A DNA stretch of 64,000 nt, taken from the NCBI RefSeq assembly GCF_027594145.1, contig NZ_JAQFFK010000003.1, positions 744,001 to 808,000 on the forward strand, in the 5' to 3' direction. Position numbers and translations under genes: made by a program. This document shows, piece after piece, positions 27,915 through 37,110 of this stretch (positions are counted from its first letter, which is position 1; every line of letters begins with the position of its first letter). Source of the stretch: Methanococcoides alaskense. GTDB lineage: Archaea; Halobacteriota; Methanosarcinia; Methanosarcinales; Methanosarcinaceae. The notes under the pieces are model-generated. The model made no database searches and was not told the origin of the DNA. It was given only the letters and a program-made list of their open reading frames with translations.

Positions 27915-28883
27915 TTAATCCAAATCACCACTAACATTAAACTCAGCATATACCGGATAATGATCTGATACTGCCACAGTTTCCTCTTCTGTCAGCTCAT
28001 ACTCCAAGTCATATCTGAACACATTTGCTTGCCCAACTAGGTCAGACGTATCTGTCAGAACCATTCTGTCATAGGTATAATCCGTTGACCTCGTTGTCGT
28101 GTCATGTGTGTCATCGATGGCCCAGAAGTAATCTTCAAGATCTGAAGTTGAATCTTCATCGAAATATGAACCGTCTGCATTGAAGTCACCCATGATCACA
28201 AAGTCGTCCTCTTCTGGATAAACGGACTGAGCATAAGCAAGTACATCATCTAATGCGTTAATCTCTTCTGTGGCCTCGTCTGGGTCCGTGTGGATGACCA
28301 TCAAGACTGCATCATAGTTACCCTGGGTAGAACTGATAGCTGCAATGTATGGTTGTCTGTGGAATGGATCAGTGTCTTCAGGTTCAGGGTAGGTTTCTGG
28401 AGTACCAGTAACTTCTGCATTTTGGGTATTGTAGATGTATGCATATTGTTCCTTGCTTGACGTTCTGCCAAGCCTTTCACTGACTACAAAGTCATACCGT
28501 GATCCATCGGAGTTTACAAGATCTACAAGCTCTGGAAGAGCAGTCTGTGATTTATCTCTGATCTCCTGAATTGCAACTACATCATATGTTCGTACAATGT
28601 CTGCAAGTACATTCATCACGTCTGGTTTGTCAGCTTTTGATACTCCGAAGACCTGCACGTTGAATGCACCGATGACAAGTGAATCGCTTGCTGCAATAGT
28701 TGGTTCTTCGGATGCAGGCTTATCTTCGATTTGGTCAGCAATGTCTTCTACAGTTTCAATAGTACCCTCGACAGCTGCAAGTACTTCATCTGCAGTTTCA
28801 AGTGTATTTTCAGTTGATTCGACACAACCGGATAATGTCAATGATGTTAGAATGATCAATATGAATAAGACTTTTCGAATCAT
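27915..28883 (-). CDS. Secreted lipoprotein nuclease (endonuclease/exonuclease/phosphatase family)
   Basis: The 322-residue protein starts with a lipoprotein signal peptide (IIVLTS...LTLSGC, Cys at about 20), then a charged linker (~25-70), then a DNase I-like domain: IGAFNVQVFG near 73, VVAIQEIRD near 105, IHTDPDEA near 198, IMGDFNADGSYF near 232, and the final SDHYPVYAEF near 308. All catalytic Asn, Glu, Asp and His positions appear present. It is probably anchored to the outside of the membrane and degrades DNA or another phosphodiester. An extracellular DNase could supply phosphate or nucleotides or act against foreign DNA. Confidence 0.8.
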   Translation of the reverse strand: MIRKVLFILIILTSLTLSGCVESTENTLETADEVLAAVEGTIETVEDIADQIEDKPASEEPTIAASDSLVIGAFNVQVFGVSKADKPDVMNVLADIVRTYDVVAIQEIRDKSQTALPELVDLVNSDGSRYDFVVSERLGRTSSKEQYAYIYNTQNAEVTGTPETYPEPEDTDPFHRQPYIAAISSTQGNYDAVLMVIHTDPDEATEEINALDDVLAYAQSVYPEEDDFVIMGDFNADGSYFDEDSTSDLEDYFWAIDDTHDTTTRSTDYTYDRMVLTDTSDLVGQANVFRYDLEYELTEEETVAVSDHYPVYAEFNVSGDLD

Positions 28884-29046
28884 GGTTCAGAAGTGGCGTC
28901 CATGTATGATAATGGTTACTGAAAAACTCTGTTAACCTTCACACAATCCAGCTGCTACCTGTCGAGACAGTATATTGCAAGCTCGAGTATTAGCCAAAAA
29001 TAATAAAAAAAGATGTGAAGACATTTCAATCTCCACTAGTTATTGT

Positions 29047-29658
29047 TTACTCTTTCCTGCGTTGCATGAAGAATGCGAGACCAATTATTGCTGCTACTGG
29101 AAGAGCAATTGTTGGGAATTCTGGTATCTCTTCTGGAGGGCACCTGTCAAACCCAATCTTGTACACAGTTACATGAGGTGAGTTTTTATTTTCTATTACA
29201 ATAGTATGCTTTTCAAAACTCAGATCAGAAATTTCTAAATATCTCATATTCTGTTCAGATAGAGGCTGTCCTATGTTGACATTTGCCCAGGTGTCGCCTT
29301 CCCAAACTTTTTCACCATCAACGTAGACAATTCCGATTCCATCGTTCTTATCACTTGCAAACTGGATATACAAGCAGCTTGCAGCTTCTGTGGTTTCAAC
29401 CACCATGGTTCCGCCACCACCACTTTGTGTAAGAGCAAGACCTCCAGCGTATCCTTGCCAGATGCTACTATTTATTGCTGTAACGACAAGTTTGTCACTT
29501 GGTTGAGCAAATGTAGGATCTGCATATGCCCATTCATCTGGCTCATATATTCCGTCTACAAGATTGACTTGTGGTCCTACACTTGCTGAAACAAGACCAG
29601 TCATTCCGATGATCAGCAATAAAGCAAAACCATATCTAAAGATATATTTCTCTTTCAT
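29047..29658 (-). CDS. PEF-CTERM surface protein
   Basis: From ATG 29658 (GGTGGTG site 6 bases upstream) it encodes 203 residues: signal peptide (MKEKYIFRYGFALLLIIG, cleavage after about 26), a Gly-rich beta domain, and a C-terminal sorting signal (IPEFPTIALPVAAIIG followed by QRRKE). This is the PEF-CTERM signal processed by archaeosortase C in Methanosarcinales. The mature protein is likely displayed at the cell surface. Its function is unknown; the ESxxL/DNDG-like stretch (SDKNDGIGIVYVDGEKVWEGDT) resembles carbohydrate-binding beta sandwiches. Confidence 0.8.
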   Translation of the reverse strand: MKEKYIFRYGFALLLIIGMTGLVSASVGPQVNLVDGIYEPDEWAYADPTFAQPSDKLVVTAINSSIWQGYAGGLALTQSGGGGTMVVETTEAASCLYIQFASDKNDGIGIVYVDGEKVWEGDTWANVNIGQPLSEQNMRYLEISDLSFEKHTIVIENKNSPHVTVYKIGFDRCPPEEIPEFPTIALPVAAIIGLAFFMQRRKE

Positions 29659-29814
29659 ATACATCACCACCAACAAAAATCCACAATACTTATTATGTAT
29701 ACATTATATTATCCCCAATATATATACATTGTGAATATGTTTTACCAGTATTAGAATGCTCATTATGATGGTTTAGTTTTTTAAAAATAAAGTAGCAAAC
29801 ATATCTATTAGCTA

Positions 29815-29960
29815 TACACTCTCACAAAATACAGATCCTTGTGGTCCGGACAATACATGTCCAATTATATTTTCAACTTTAGATTGAATTGTGAGATTGA
29901 TCAACAGTTTACTCTCAAAACTCATGTGAGGGAAAGGTTGGATGAAGAGGGGTGTTAAAA
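29815..29960 (+). pseudogene. cas1 3'-end relic
   Basis: About 140 bases read like the end of a Cas1 gene: near 29910-29955 the plus strand gives FTLKTHVRERLDEE, the same as the Cas1-like C-terminus at 39523-39792 (FTLNAHMRES). The upstream part is shared with the relic at 31540-31700 but holds stop codons. It lies between the PEF-CTERM gene and the FecR-domain gene and has no coding capacity. Confidence 0.55.
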
Positions 29961-30054
29961 AATAAGTTCTTTTAAAAAGCAACCTTTTGGAATTAGTCAT
30001 AATATGCATAATTTAATCGCAATTCTCTTTTAGCTTAAGGAACAAAAATCAATT

Positions 30055-31323
30055 ATGTCATCTAATAGAAAATATGCCAATTTGAGTCTTACCCGCAAGC
30101 AACTTCTTATACTAAATATCTTCACACTGCTTCTCATAATATTATCTTTCATGTGCATTACCCCAATATGCAATGCTGCGGATTCTCCAGAAGCTTTGTA
30201 TAACTTTAAACTCACTTCCGAGACAGCCTATCCCCTCCATGATGCCAACGGTGAACTAATAGGTGAAGAGGTCGTATTCACTTACGGTGAGCAATCGGGA
30301 TATGGTTATGAGATAGCCATGTCAAATCTTTTTACAGAAGCGCAGGCAACCAGTTTTTTTCAGCTACGTCAGAAGGAATTAATCGAGGGTATTGAATCAG
30401 GTTTTTATGGTACGGATGTAAAGGCTGCAGAAAGCGGAATGCAGTTTGACAGGATTGCTTATGATGCTAAAATTAACAACATAAATTTCCAGCTGATCGT
30501 TTTCAAAGACCATGATTTTGTCATATCAATTGTTGACCATTCAAATTACGGAATTGCATCCATTATTGAGCAGCATTCAAAGGTTTATGTTGATGAAAAC
30601 TATATCTCGGCCCCTAAAGTCAGTATCACGGAGGTTGTCGGGATCGTTGAGGAACTGGAAGGCCGGGTGGAAGTAAGGCATCCGTGGTCTGACCAGTGGC
30701 AGAAGATCAATGAAATGAATGGGATACATGAAGGGGATCAAATTAGGACATTAAGGGGAGCGATGGTAACTCTCAAATTTGATGATGGAAGATCTTGTGC
30801 CAGAATGGAAGAAAAATCGTACATTGAGATCTCTACTCAAATTGAAGAAAAAGAGACTAATGAAAACATGAGGGTTATCAAACTCTTTTTTGGTGGAGTC
30901 TGGATGAAAGTTCAGAAATTGGCTGGGGTGGATCTTTTCGTTACTACTCCTACATGCGTAACGGGTGTTAAAGGGACTGAGTTTGTAGTTTTCTACGATC
31001 CTGATCTGTCAACCGATAATATCTATGTTCAGGATGGAATTGTTGAGGTAACAACAGACAATGAGATAATTGATCTCTATGAAGGTGAGAAGATCACTCT
31101 CCAGAACGGCTATGCAGGAGCAGTCTTGACGCTTGGGGATGGAGAATGGAACGAACTGATGGCAGACTTCAATAGCGAATATCCAGAAGATGATGTTTCC
31201 ATGGATAGTGAGACTTATCCGTCTGCTGAAAGTGAGGAGAGCAACACTTCAGTGAGCGGATTCACCGCATTGGCATGTATTGCAGTGGTCGCATTGGCAT
31301 TCCTGAGAATCAAGTCAAAATAA
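30055..31323 (+). CDS. Membrane-anchored FecR-domain surface protein
   Basis: The 422-residue protein has an N-terminal membrane/signal segment (about 19-42), an N-terminal domain of ~150 residues, a FecR domain at about 195-345 (VEELEGRVEVRHPWSDQWQK, LRGAMVTLKFDDG, TPTCVTGVKGTEF, VQDGIVEV), and a Ser/Glu-rich region before a C-terminal hydrophobic helix and basic end (SGFTALACIAVVALAF, then RIKSK). That end resembles the PGF-CTERM archaeosortase signals with S-G-F in place of P-G-F. FecR domains in archaea are typically extracellular. TAAGGA site upstream. Confidence 0.7.
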   Translation: MSSNRKYANLSLTRKQLLILNIFTLLLIILSFMCITPICNAADSPEALYNFKLTSETAYPLHDANGELIGEEVVFTYGEQSGYGYEIAMSNLFTEAQATSFFQLRQKELIEGIESGFYGTDVKAAESGMQFDRIAYDAKINNINFQLIVFKDHDFVISIVDHSNYGIASIIEQHSKVYVDENYISAPKVSITEVVGIVEELEGRVEVRHPWSDQWQKINEMNGIHEGDQIRTLRGAMVTLKFDDGRSCARMEEKSYIEISTQIEEKETNENMRVIKLFFGGVWMKVQKLAGVDLFVTTPTCVTGVKGTEFVVFYDPDLSTDNIYVQDGIVEVTTDNEIIDLYEGEKITLQNGYAGAVLTLGDGEWNELMADFNSEYPEDDVSMDSETYPSAESEESNTSVSGFTALACIAVVALAFLRIKSK

Positions 31324-31539
31324 GTGGATAGAAACCCTATCATGAAAATTAAATTGTTTATACTCCTTATTGTAAAAGTAACACTTGATAGCGATGATGA
31401 TGTTCTACCACCATGCCCAACATATGGAAATTGTGAATATAAAAAGGAATGATTCACTTTATGATATTTTTAGAAGAATTCGGTTTTTTCACGTTAACTA
31501 TATTCCAGTCTGGTGTGCGAGTAGTATAATTCGAACTTC

Positions 31540-31700
31540 AAGCTTTCACGAAATACAAATGTTCATGATCAGTACAATACATATCCAATTCAATCTCTAT
31601 CCTCTAATTGAGATTGCATTACATGAAGTAAAAAGCTAAGAATGATAAGCTATTCACTTTCAAAACTCATGTTAGGGAGAGGTTGGACATATTGGAGTCC
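31540..31700 (+). pseudogene. cas1 3'-end relic (second copy)
   Basis: The plus strand at about 31618-31690 reads LHYMK-stop-KAKNDKLFTFKTHVRERLD, matching the Cas1-like C-terminus at 39523-39792 (GTLHYMKQNAKSDKLFTLN) residue by residue, with one in-frame TAA where that protein has a glutamine. The preceding ~75 bases match the relic at 29815 but not cas1 in any obvious frame. It sits between the FecR-domain and peroxiredoxin genes. Confidence 0.65.
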
Positions 31701-31743
31701 ATCAATTCCTTATGTAAAAGTAAATAACTTAATTAAAAAAAAA

Positions 31744-31760
31744 CCACTAAAAAATAGTGG
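31744..31760. terminator. Hairpin downstream of the peroxiredoxin gene
   Basis: CCACTA-AAAAA-TAGTGG is a 6-pair stem flanked by an A-run (31735-31743), which reads as a T-run on the minus strand. It lies about 30 bases past the peroxiredoxin stop and probably ends that transcript. Confidence 0.5.
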
Positions 31761-31787
31761 CCATAAATTATGCACAGGTCTGTTCAT

Positions 31788-32474
31788 TCAGGATTCTTTT
31801 TTGAAACAAATGAACCAGTCAAGACAATATTTCCCATCTTCTTCTGTTTCAACCCTTTCCTTAGCTGTTCCACATGAACCTGGAGGTGGAATAATTACAT
31901 CTTCACCTGGTTGCCAGTTTGCAGGTGTTGCAATATTTTCTGCATCGGATTTCTGCATTGCAAGCACAATACGTTTGATCTCATCCATATTACGACCATT
32001 GCCTAATGGATAGTAAAGGATGCAACGTATCTTGGCTTCTGGATCCATTATAAAGACTGCACGTACCGCCTGTGTGTTGGATGCATTTGGATGCAACATG
32101 CCGAATTTCTTTGCAACTTCCATTGTAATATCTTCAATAACAGGGAAATTAACTTCGATATCTTTCATTCCTTTGTACTCGATCTTCTCCTTGATCGTAC
32201 GAAGCCATGCAATGTGAGCATATATACTGTCAATTGAAAGACCAATCAATTCTGTATTCAGTTCCCTGAATTCATTCTGCATGCTTGCAAAGGTCATGAA
32301 CTCAGTTGTACATACTGGGGTGAAATCTGCTGGATGGCTAAAAAGTATCACCCATTTACCCTGATAATCGTCAGGGAAGTTTATTTCACCCTGTGTTGTT
32401 TTTGCTGTAAAGGACGGTGCATCATCACCTATAAGGGGCATGGTGACACGCTCCACATTTTCATTTTCACTCAT
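31788..32474 (-). CDS. Peroxiredoxin (1-Cys/Prx6-type archaeal)
   Basis: The 228-residue protein has the thioredoxin fold of archaeal peroxiredoxins: PLIGDDAPSF near 13, FSHPADFTPVCTTE near 45-58 with the peroxidatic cysteine at about 55, and an extended C-terminal arm with PPPGSCGTA near 196 and YCLDWFIC near 214 providing further cysteines. It reduces peroxides in the cytoplasm using thiol donors, protecting an oxygen-sensitive methanogen. Start ATG has a GGAGTGA site; the upstream 290 bases hold its promoter and the terminator of the casposon-like block. Confidence 0.9.
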   Translation of the reverse strand: MSENENVERVTMPLIGDDAPSFTAKTTQGEINFPDDYQGKWVILFSHPADFTPVCTTEFMTFASMQNEFRELNTELIGLSIDSIYAHIAWLRTIKEKIEYKGMKDIEVNFPVIEDITMEVAKKFGMLHPNASNTQAVRAVFIMDPEAKIRCILYYPLGNGRNMDEIKRIVLAMQKSDAENIATPANWQPGEDVIIPPPGSCGTAKERVETEEDGKYCLDWFICFKKES

Positions 32475-32656
32475 TGTTAAGTCACTCCATTATACAATTT
32501 TGTATGCTAAATTTGATATATTTCCATATATAACTTTTGTATATAATTAACACTGTTAACATGCATTGTATATTCAATTTTTAAAAATCTATAATAATAA
32601 TTATAAATCAATGTTAAATTCAATCTCATTTTGAGCAAGCGCACAAAAAATTAGCA

Positions 32657-32696
32657 TTAACTATATCCCCCACTTTCTATACGGGGATATAGTTAA
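32657..32696. terminator. Strong hairpin ending the HNH/polymerase transcripts
   Basis: TTAACTATATCCCC and GGGGATATAGTTAA are perfect 14-base arms separated by 12 bases. It lies 70 bases beyond the stop of the HNH gene (minus strand) and before the peroxiredoxin promoter. A terminator or a transposon-like end hairpin are both possible. Confidence 0.6.
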
Positions 32697-32765
32697 CTTG
32701 TAAAAATGCCACTCTTTAATTAAACAAGAAAAATATGTAAAAAAAGAGTAAATCGATTTACCTTT

Positions 32766-33416
32766 TCATTTTTTCTCAAGCGTTTCATCGTATTTAATGT
32801 CTAAAGTTCCCTTTTCCCCAACTTTCCATACTAAATATGGGCCATTATATGAGGAGGATCCTTTACCAACAGCAACTTCGTATCCCATTCCAGAAACGAT
32901 GTGCAAATATTTTGAGATGATGTTATGAAAAACCTTTTTTGGACTATAGTCTACCCAATGAGCAGAAATCCAAAGTTTATTTTTGCCTACAATCACATGA
33001 CATTGACCACACAAAGTAATTAAATTATTAATTTCGTGTGATTTGGATTCTTTAAAGGGCGTTATATGGTGGACATGCAATTTTTCAGTAGATTCACAAA
33101 TCTTGCATTGATTGAGATCCCTTTCTAATGCCAACTTTCTTTGTTTGTACCATGATTTATTATTTGAATTCGTTCTCTCTTTTTTTCTCATTTTATTGTG
33201 TTGTTTTTTGAAATTACTATGTTCTTGTTTTGCTTTTTCGTTTGAAATTAATCCTAATTCTGAATATCTATATGGAATTCCACCAGGAGACTGGACAATA
33301 AAGCACTTTCTTGCCCCTTTTTGCTGCCGATAATCGTTGATTTTTTTTGCAACTGTTTCATAATTGTCATTATTTTTGAAACCATCTCTAAAGATTTTAT
33401 TCTCACTTTCATCCAT
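32766..33416 (-). CDS. HNH endonuclease
   Basis: The 216-residue protein has a basic N-terminus, then an HNH nuclease: CKICESTEK near 98, LHVHHITPFKE near 107-117, and LITLCGQCHVIVG near 128-140. Two CxxC pairs and the central HH are intact. The ~75-residue C-terminal part is not recognised. AAGGGGTAA site before the ATG. It is the first of two HNH genes in the block with a family B DNA polymerase and a cas1 remnant, a gene set typical of casposons. Confidence 0.8.
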   Translation of the reverse strand: MDESENKIFRDGFKNNDNYETVAKKINDYRQQKGARKCFIVQSPGGIPYRYSELGLISNEKAKQEHSNFKKQHNKMRKKERTNSNNKSWYKQRKLALERDLNQCKICESTEKLHVHHITPFKESKSHEINNLITLCGQCHVIVGKNKLWISAHWVDYSPKKVFHNIISKYLHIVSGMGYEVAVGKGSSSYNGPYLVWKVGEKGTLDIKYDETLEKK

Positions 33417-33529
33417 TCAATTACCCCTTTTTATTGCTAGAAACCGTTTCCAAAACTTGATTTTAAAATCGTGTTTAGTTTCCAAGGAAACTTGAATGCT
33501 TGTTAATCAAAGTCCATCCTTGCAAGTTA

Positions 33530-33934
33530 TCAAGACCTTTTAAGAATTTCTTTAACAGAAGACTGCATACCGTAGAGGAACTGCGTATTTATAGGATCCA
33601 CTGAAGAAGGATTTATATCGCTAGCAATTTCTCTTAAATAATTGAGAAGATTTTCTTGTTCATATGGATCTGTGGGTTCAAAATTCGCAACGTATTCAAG
33701 TTTGTCTAAATTGACTTTTTTAATATTAGCAAGAAGAAAATTAAAGCCCTGCTTAAATTCAATATCCTTCTTGGATTGCACCTCTGCTAGTGCATTTTCA
33801 AGTCGATCTGAAGATCTCTGATTTATGTATCGTTCAATGCAAAGTCTAGTGATTGCCGACCAATTGACTTCTTTAAATTCTTCCATTTTATTCGAGAGTT
33901 CATCCGAAATACCAACGGTTATATTCTTGACCAT
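33530..33934 (-). CDS. Ribbon-helix-helix regulator, probably self-regulated
   Basis: Starting at ATG 33934 (not 33997) it encodes 134 residues with a ribbon-helix-helix start (NITVGISDELSNKMEEFKE, then WSAITRLCIERYI) and a helical C-terminal domain of unknown role. An 8-base-arm palindrome overlaps its ribosome binding site (33941-33961) and suggests autorepression. Confidence 0.7.
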   Translation of the reverse strand: MVKNITVGISDELSNKMEEFKEVNWSAITRLCIERYINQRSSDRLENALAEVQSKKDIEFKQGFNFLLANIKKVNLDKLEYVANFEPTDPYEQENLLNYLREIASDINPSSVDPINTQFLYGMQSSVKEILKRS

Positions 33935-33940
33935 ATTATC

Positions 33941-33961
33941 ACAGATTACTGTATAATCTGT
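33941..33961. promoter_or_regulatory. Palindromic operator next to the ribbon-helix-helix gene
   Basis: ACAGATTA-CTGTA-TAATCTGT has perfect 8-base arms with a 5-base spacer and lies 7 bases before the ATG. An ACAGATTTTACAG half-site follows further upstream (about 33974-33986), beside a TATATATTATAA box. Binding by the adjacent regulator is inferred. Confidence 0.55.
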
Positions 33962-34096
33962 ATATATTATAAAGTTTTCTGTAAAATCTGTGGACATGTT
34001 TTGTGCCTATAAAAACAAGGCTACAAATAATGTTTCTAAGTGAACAAATAACTTTGAAGATTTTTGTGGCCCAAAAAAAGGCAACATTATGTTGAA

Positions 34097-36769
34097 TTAA
34101 GTAAAAAATGAAGCTAGCTTTTTTACAGCAACAGTATTCAATTTAATGTCACCATTCTCAATAATCCTCTTCTTGATTCTCTGAAATGTCTTCCTATCTA
34201 CTCCCCATTCCTCAGCCTTTTTTTGAGATAAATAAAGTATATTATGCATGATTTCTTTCTTATTCAGGAACGCTTGAGCCTGCTTCACATTCAATTCCTG
34301 TTCATCAATGCTATTGGCCTCCTTGCCAATGTAAACAACTCCGTCTGCATGGACATGCTTTCTCTCAAGAACCCCACTATCTCCATCGAACTTATGCTCA
34401 AGGTGTTCAGCATATTGCATTATTGTCCTGCTTAAAGACTTGAAATAATGAAATCCTTCCTTTATATCCCCTGTTTCATAATCAATGAATGGCTCATAAA
34501 CAGCCTTCTGATAATCTGTGGAAAAAGGCATTAAAGGCTTTACTGCCTTCCCGTTTTCTTCAAATACCTGGAATCCTACAAGATAGAAGTTGAACGGCTT
34601 GATCTGGTCTTTCCATTCCTTGCCTGCATTAAATCTCTTGAATCTTCTCAGGACATTAGCAGTTGAAACAGTAAGTCTTGAGATAGCATACAATCCTGAA
34701 TACTTCTCTTCAATATCCAATTCCGAGATATTATCATAATTCAATTTGAGAATATCTTCCCATATTTCAGCCTGCCAATCATCAACAGCCTTTGGAAACG
34801 GGTTTGTTAAATGCCCAAGGCCATGCAATTTGAAAGATCTCTCTCCTTCCATGAACTTGATCTTTTTATTCTCATAAGTGTAAAGAGCATATCTTTTTGA
34901 TGAGATTCCATAAAACCACACATCCTCCTTCTCAGCTTTCAACAGATCAATATCAAGGCTGTAGGGATTAAGAGGTTGGAAATAATCTATGATCTCCTGA
35001 GCATGTTCAGGAGGAACAAAGATAGAATCAGTATCCATATAAGCATGAACTGAACCAAGCTCCTTTACTTTAGCTTCAGCCATTGCCAAGAACAGTTTAG
35101 ATCCTGCTGTAATCATGACAGCAAGTAAAGGATGAAAATAATTTCCGGCCTTCTCATACCTGTTTTCAGAAGTATTGAAATCATCCAAACCATAAACCTG
35201 AATATCGGTTTTCTTATCCTCTGGATTAAGCTCAATGAAGATCCCATAGCTCATAGCATTAACAAGTATTTTGATAGCCTGTGCCCTACTCTTTAATTGT
35301 TGATACTCAGGCTTTTCCTTGCTAATATCCTTCATCTGAAGCTTGATATTCTGCCTTTCTTCAACAAGTACCTGAACAAGATTATCCTTTGCAGGATCAA
35401 TATCAATTCCAAGTATCTGACTTTTCCTTAATCCTTTTTGAATACCCTTTGGAATATACCTGATAGCTTCAACAATCTTTGGAACTTTGCCAGTTAAAAT
35501 AACTGAGGCTATAACATCAGGCAGAGCATACCACAAATCCTTATCTGAAGTTAGGTAATTAACCCCTACGTTATAACCTGTATTAGAACCCTTATAATCC
35601 ATCCTTACTGGTAATATATCGCCTTCTGGTTGCAACTTAACCATAACAACAAAATCTGTCCAGTTGCCCTTATTTTGAAGATATGGAAGGTTAAGTTTTG
35701 ATAACAGATCCTTAATTTCTTCAGTAACATCTTCTGTTTCAAGAGATTCAGCTATCATGAATTTCCAGAGATCCATCACCATAGTAACGGTTGGATACAT
35801 GCTTGTAAAATCAAGAGTTGTTACTTTAACAGGTACTTTCCGGATCTTACATTCACATCTTCCTCCATAGTAAGAAGTCATGATGTTTCCAATTATTTCT
35901 GAAGGAAAATCCGGGTTAAGATCTAAAAATGGTTTGATACCCAATTGTTTAAGAGAATGTTTCCCGATTGATGCTGAACTGTATATTCTGGTTTTTGGTA
36001 TATCTATCTGGTAATGATCCAGCTCATCAATAAGCTTCTCATGGATCTGATAGGTTGTTTCAACATCCTGAATGAGATAATCGATATACTTTTCCGTTAC
36101 TTTACCATGCACAATTCCCTCCATCTTCCTGATAGGAGTATTGAGCTTTTCTCCGGCTTTTGCAAGAGAGATATGTTTTGATTGCAGAAGTACTTCAGCA
36201 AGTGTTTGAGCATCAAGGAAGTATCCTGAAAAATATTCAGTACCTTTGTTCTCTTTGGTGGTTGTAAATTTGAAAGTATGGGCACCTCCCATTTTTTTAA
36301 TGATAATAGGAGGATTGAACTTATTTTCAGAGAGATAAAAAGTGAATCCTCCTTTATTTCTCCCTCTTGAATCTCCAACTCTCATTGAGATCCTGCTTAT
36401 ATCAAAAGGAAGATTGAAGCCAACACAAAGGGTATGCAACCCGAATATCTCTGGATAAAATACATCATCAATGAACTCTTCCAGAAGGTAAAGGGAGATG
36501 TCATTCTTTTTTGCATGGACTGAAAAAGTCTTTTCTTCTTTTTCAGTTAGCATTGAAGGGTCATAGAATAACCCTTCATGCTGAATATACCCATCCTGGT
36601 ATATCTGAAAATACCCTATCTTGAAATTCTGGTATTCATCTGTTGTTGTTTCAGTATCAAAGACTAATACTCTATCATGCCTTAATGGAACATCCTTTGG
36701 TTTAAAAAAAGGATTAACTGAAGATTTGTTAATCTTCTGGGTATATCCTCTTACAGCAATCTTAGACAT
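34097..36769 (-). CDS. polB: Family B DNA polymerase of a mobile element (casposon type)
   Basis: The 890-residue protein has a 3'-5' exonuclease domain (VLVFDTETTTDEY near 35, GFNLPFDISR near 119, YLIQDVETTYQ near 233) and polymerase motifs A (LDFTSMYPT near 318), B (LVNAMSYGIF near 502) and C (YMDTDSIFV near 576). Motif C aspartates are intact. Sequence outside the motifs is unlike replicative archaeal PolB, and the length and neighbouring cas1 remnants fit the polymerases of casposons in Methanosarcinales. It would copy the element DNA. Its start overlaps the upstream HNH gene by 8 bases, so they are co-transcribed. Whether it is protein-primed cannot be decided from sequence alone. Confidence 0.85.
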   Translation of the reverse strand: MSKIAVRGYTQKINKSSVNPFFKPKDVPLRHDRVLVFDTETTTDEYQNFKIGYFQIYQDGYIQHEGLFYDPSMLTEKEEKTFSVHAKKNDISLYLLEEFIDDVFYPEIFGLHTLCVGFNLPFDISRISMRVGDSRGRNKGGFTFYLSENKFNPPIIIKKMGGAHTFKFTTTKENKGTEYFSGYFLDAQTLAEVLLQSKHISLAKAGEKLNTPIRKMEGIVHGKVTEKYIDYLIQDVETTYQIHEKLIDELDHYQIDIPKTRIYSSASIGKHSLKQLGIKPFLDLNPDFPSEIIGNIMTSYYGGRCECKIRKVPVKVTTLDFTSMYPTVTMVMDLWKFMIAESLETEDVTEEIKDLLSKLNLPYLQNKGNWTDFVVMVKLQPEGDILPVRMDYKGSNTGYNVGVNYLTSDKDLWYALPDVIASVILTGKVPKIVEAIRYIPKGIQKGLRKSQILGIDIDPAKDNLVQVLVEERQNIKLQMKDISKEKPEYQQLKSRAQAIKILVNAMSYGIFIELNPEDKKTDIQVYGLDDFNTSENRYEKAGNYFHPLLAVMITAGSKLFLAMAEAKVKELGSVHAYMDTDSIFVPPEHAQEIIDYFQPLNPYSLDIDLLKAEKEDVWFYGISSKRYALYTYENKKIKFMEGERSFKLHGLGHLTNPFPKAVDDWQAEIWEDILKLNYDNISELDIEEKYSGLYAISRLTVSTANVLRRFKRFNAGKEWKDQIKPFNFYLVGFQVFEENGKAVKPLMPFSTDYQKAVYEPFIDYETGDIKEGFHYFKSLSRTIMQYAEHLEHKFDGDSGVLERKHVHADGVVYIGKEANSIDEQELNVKQAQAFLNKKEIMHNILYLSQKKAEEWGVDRKTFQRIKKRIIENGDIKLNTVAVKKLASFFT

Positions 36770-37094
36770 TTACGGTCATCTCCATTCCAAGATTGATTAA
36801 TCGCTGTCCAAGTTCTTTTAGTAAAGCTCCAATGGAAATAATATTGAAAGCTTTCAGATTTTCCAATGATGCATTTTTAGATCTTGCTTTTGGACTTAGC
36901 TTGTTCTGTTCTACTGTAATTTTTGTATGGCAGTTCTTACAGAGTGGTTTTACCCAATTTGAATTATTCCTTCCTTCAACATGATGCAGCTCAATAACAT
37001 TTGCATCATCTTCTCCACAACTAACACAGGCCATCGGCGGTTTTTTTCCTTTCTTATACTTGCTAATATTCTTCCTGTAAGCATCTTTATCCAT
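36762..37094 (-). CDS. Second HNH endonuclease
   Basis: I start it at ATG 37094, giving 110 residues; earlier in-frame starts would overlap the preceding HTH gene further. It has a Lys-rich N-terminus, CVSCGEDDA near 24, IELHHVEGRNNSNW near 37-50 and PLCKNCHTKIT near 52-62, a compact intact HNH site. The C-terminal 40 residues are helical. It sits between the HTH gene (37111-37749) and polB. In casposons, HNH nucleases are common partners of cas1 and polB; the role here is unknown. Confidence 0.8.
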   Translation of the reverse strand: MDKDAYRKNISKYKKGKKPPMACVSCGEDDANVIELHHVEGRNNSNWVKPLCKNCHTKITVEQNKLSPKARSKNASLENLKAFNIISIGALLKELGQRLINLGMEMTVNV

Positions 37095-37110
37095 AGTATC
37101 CACTCTTCCA

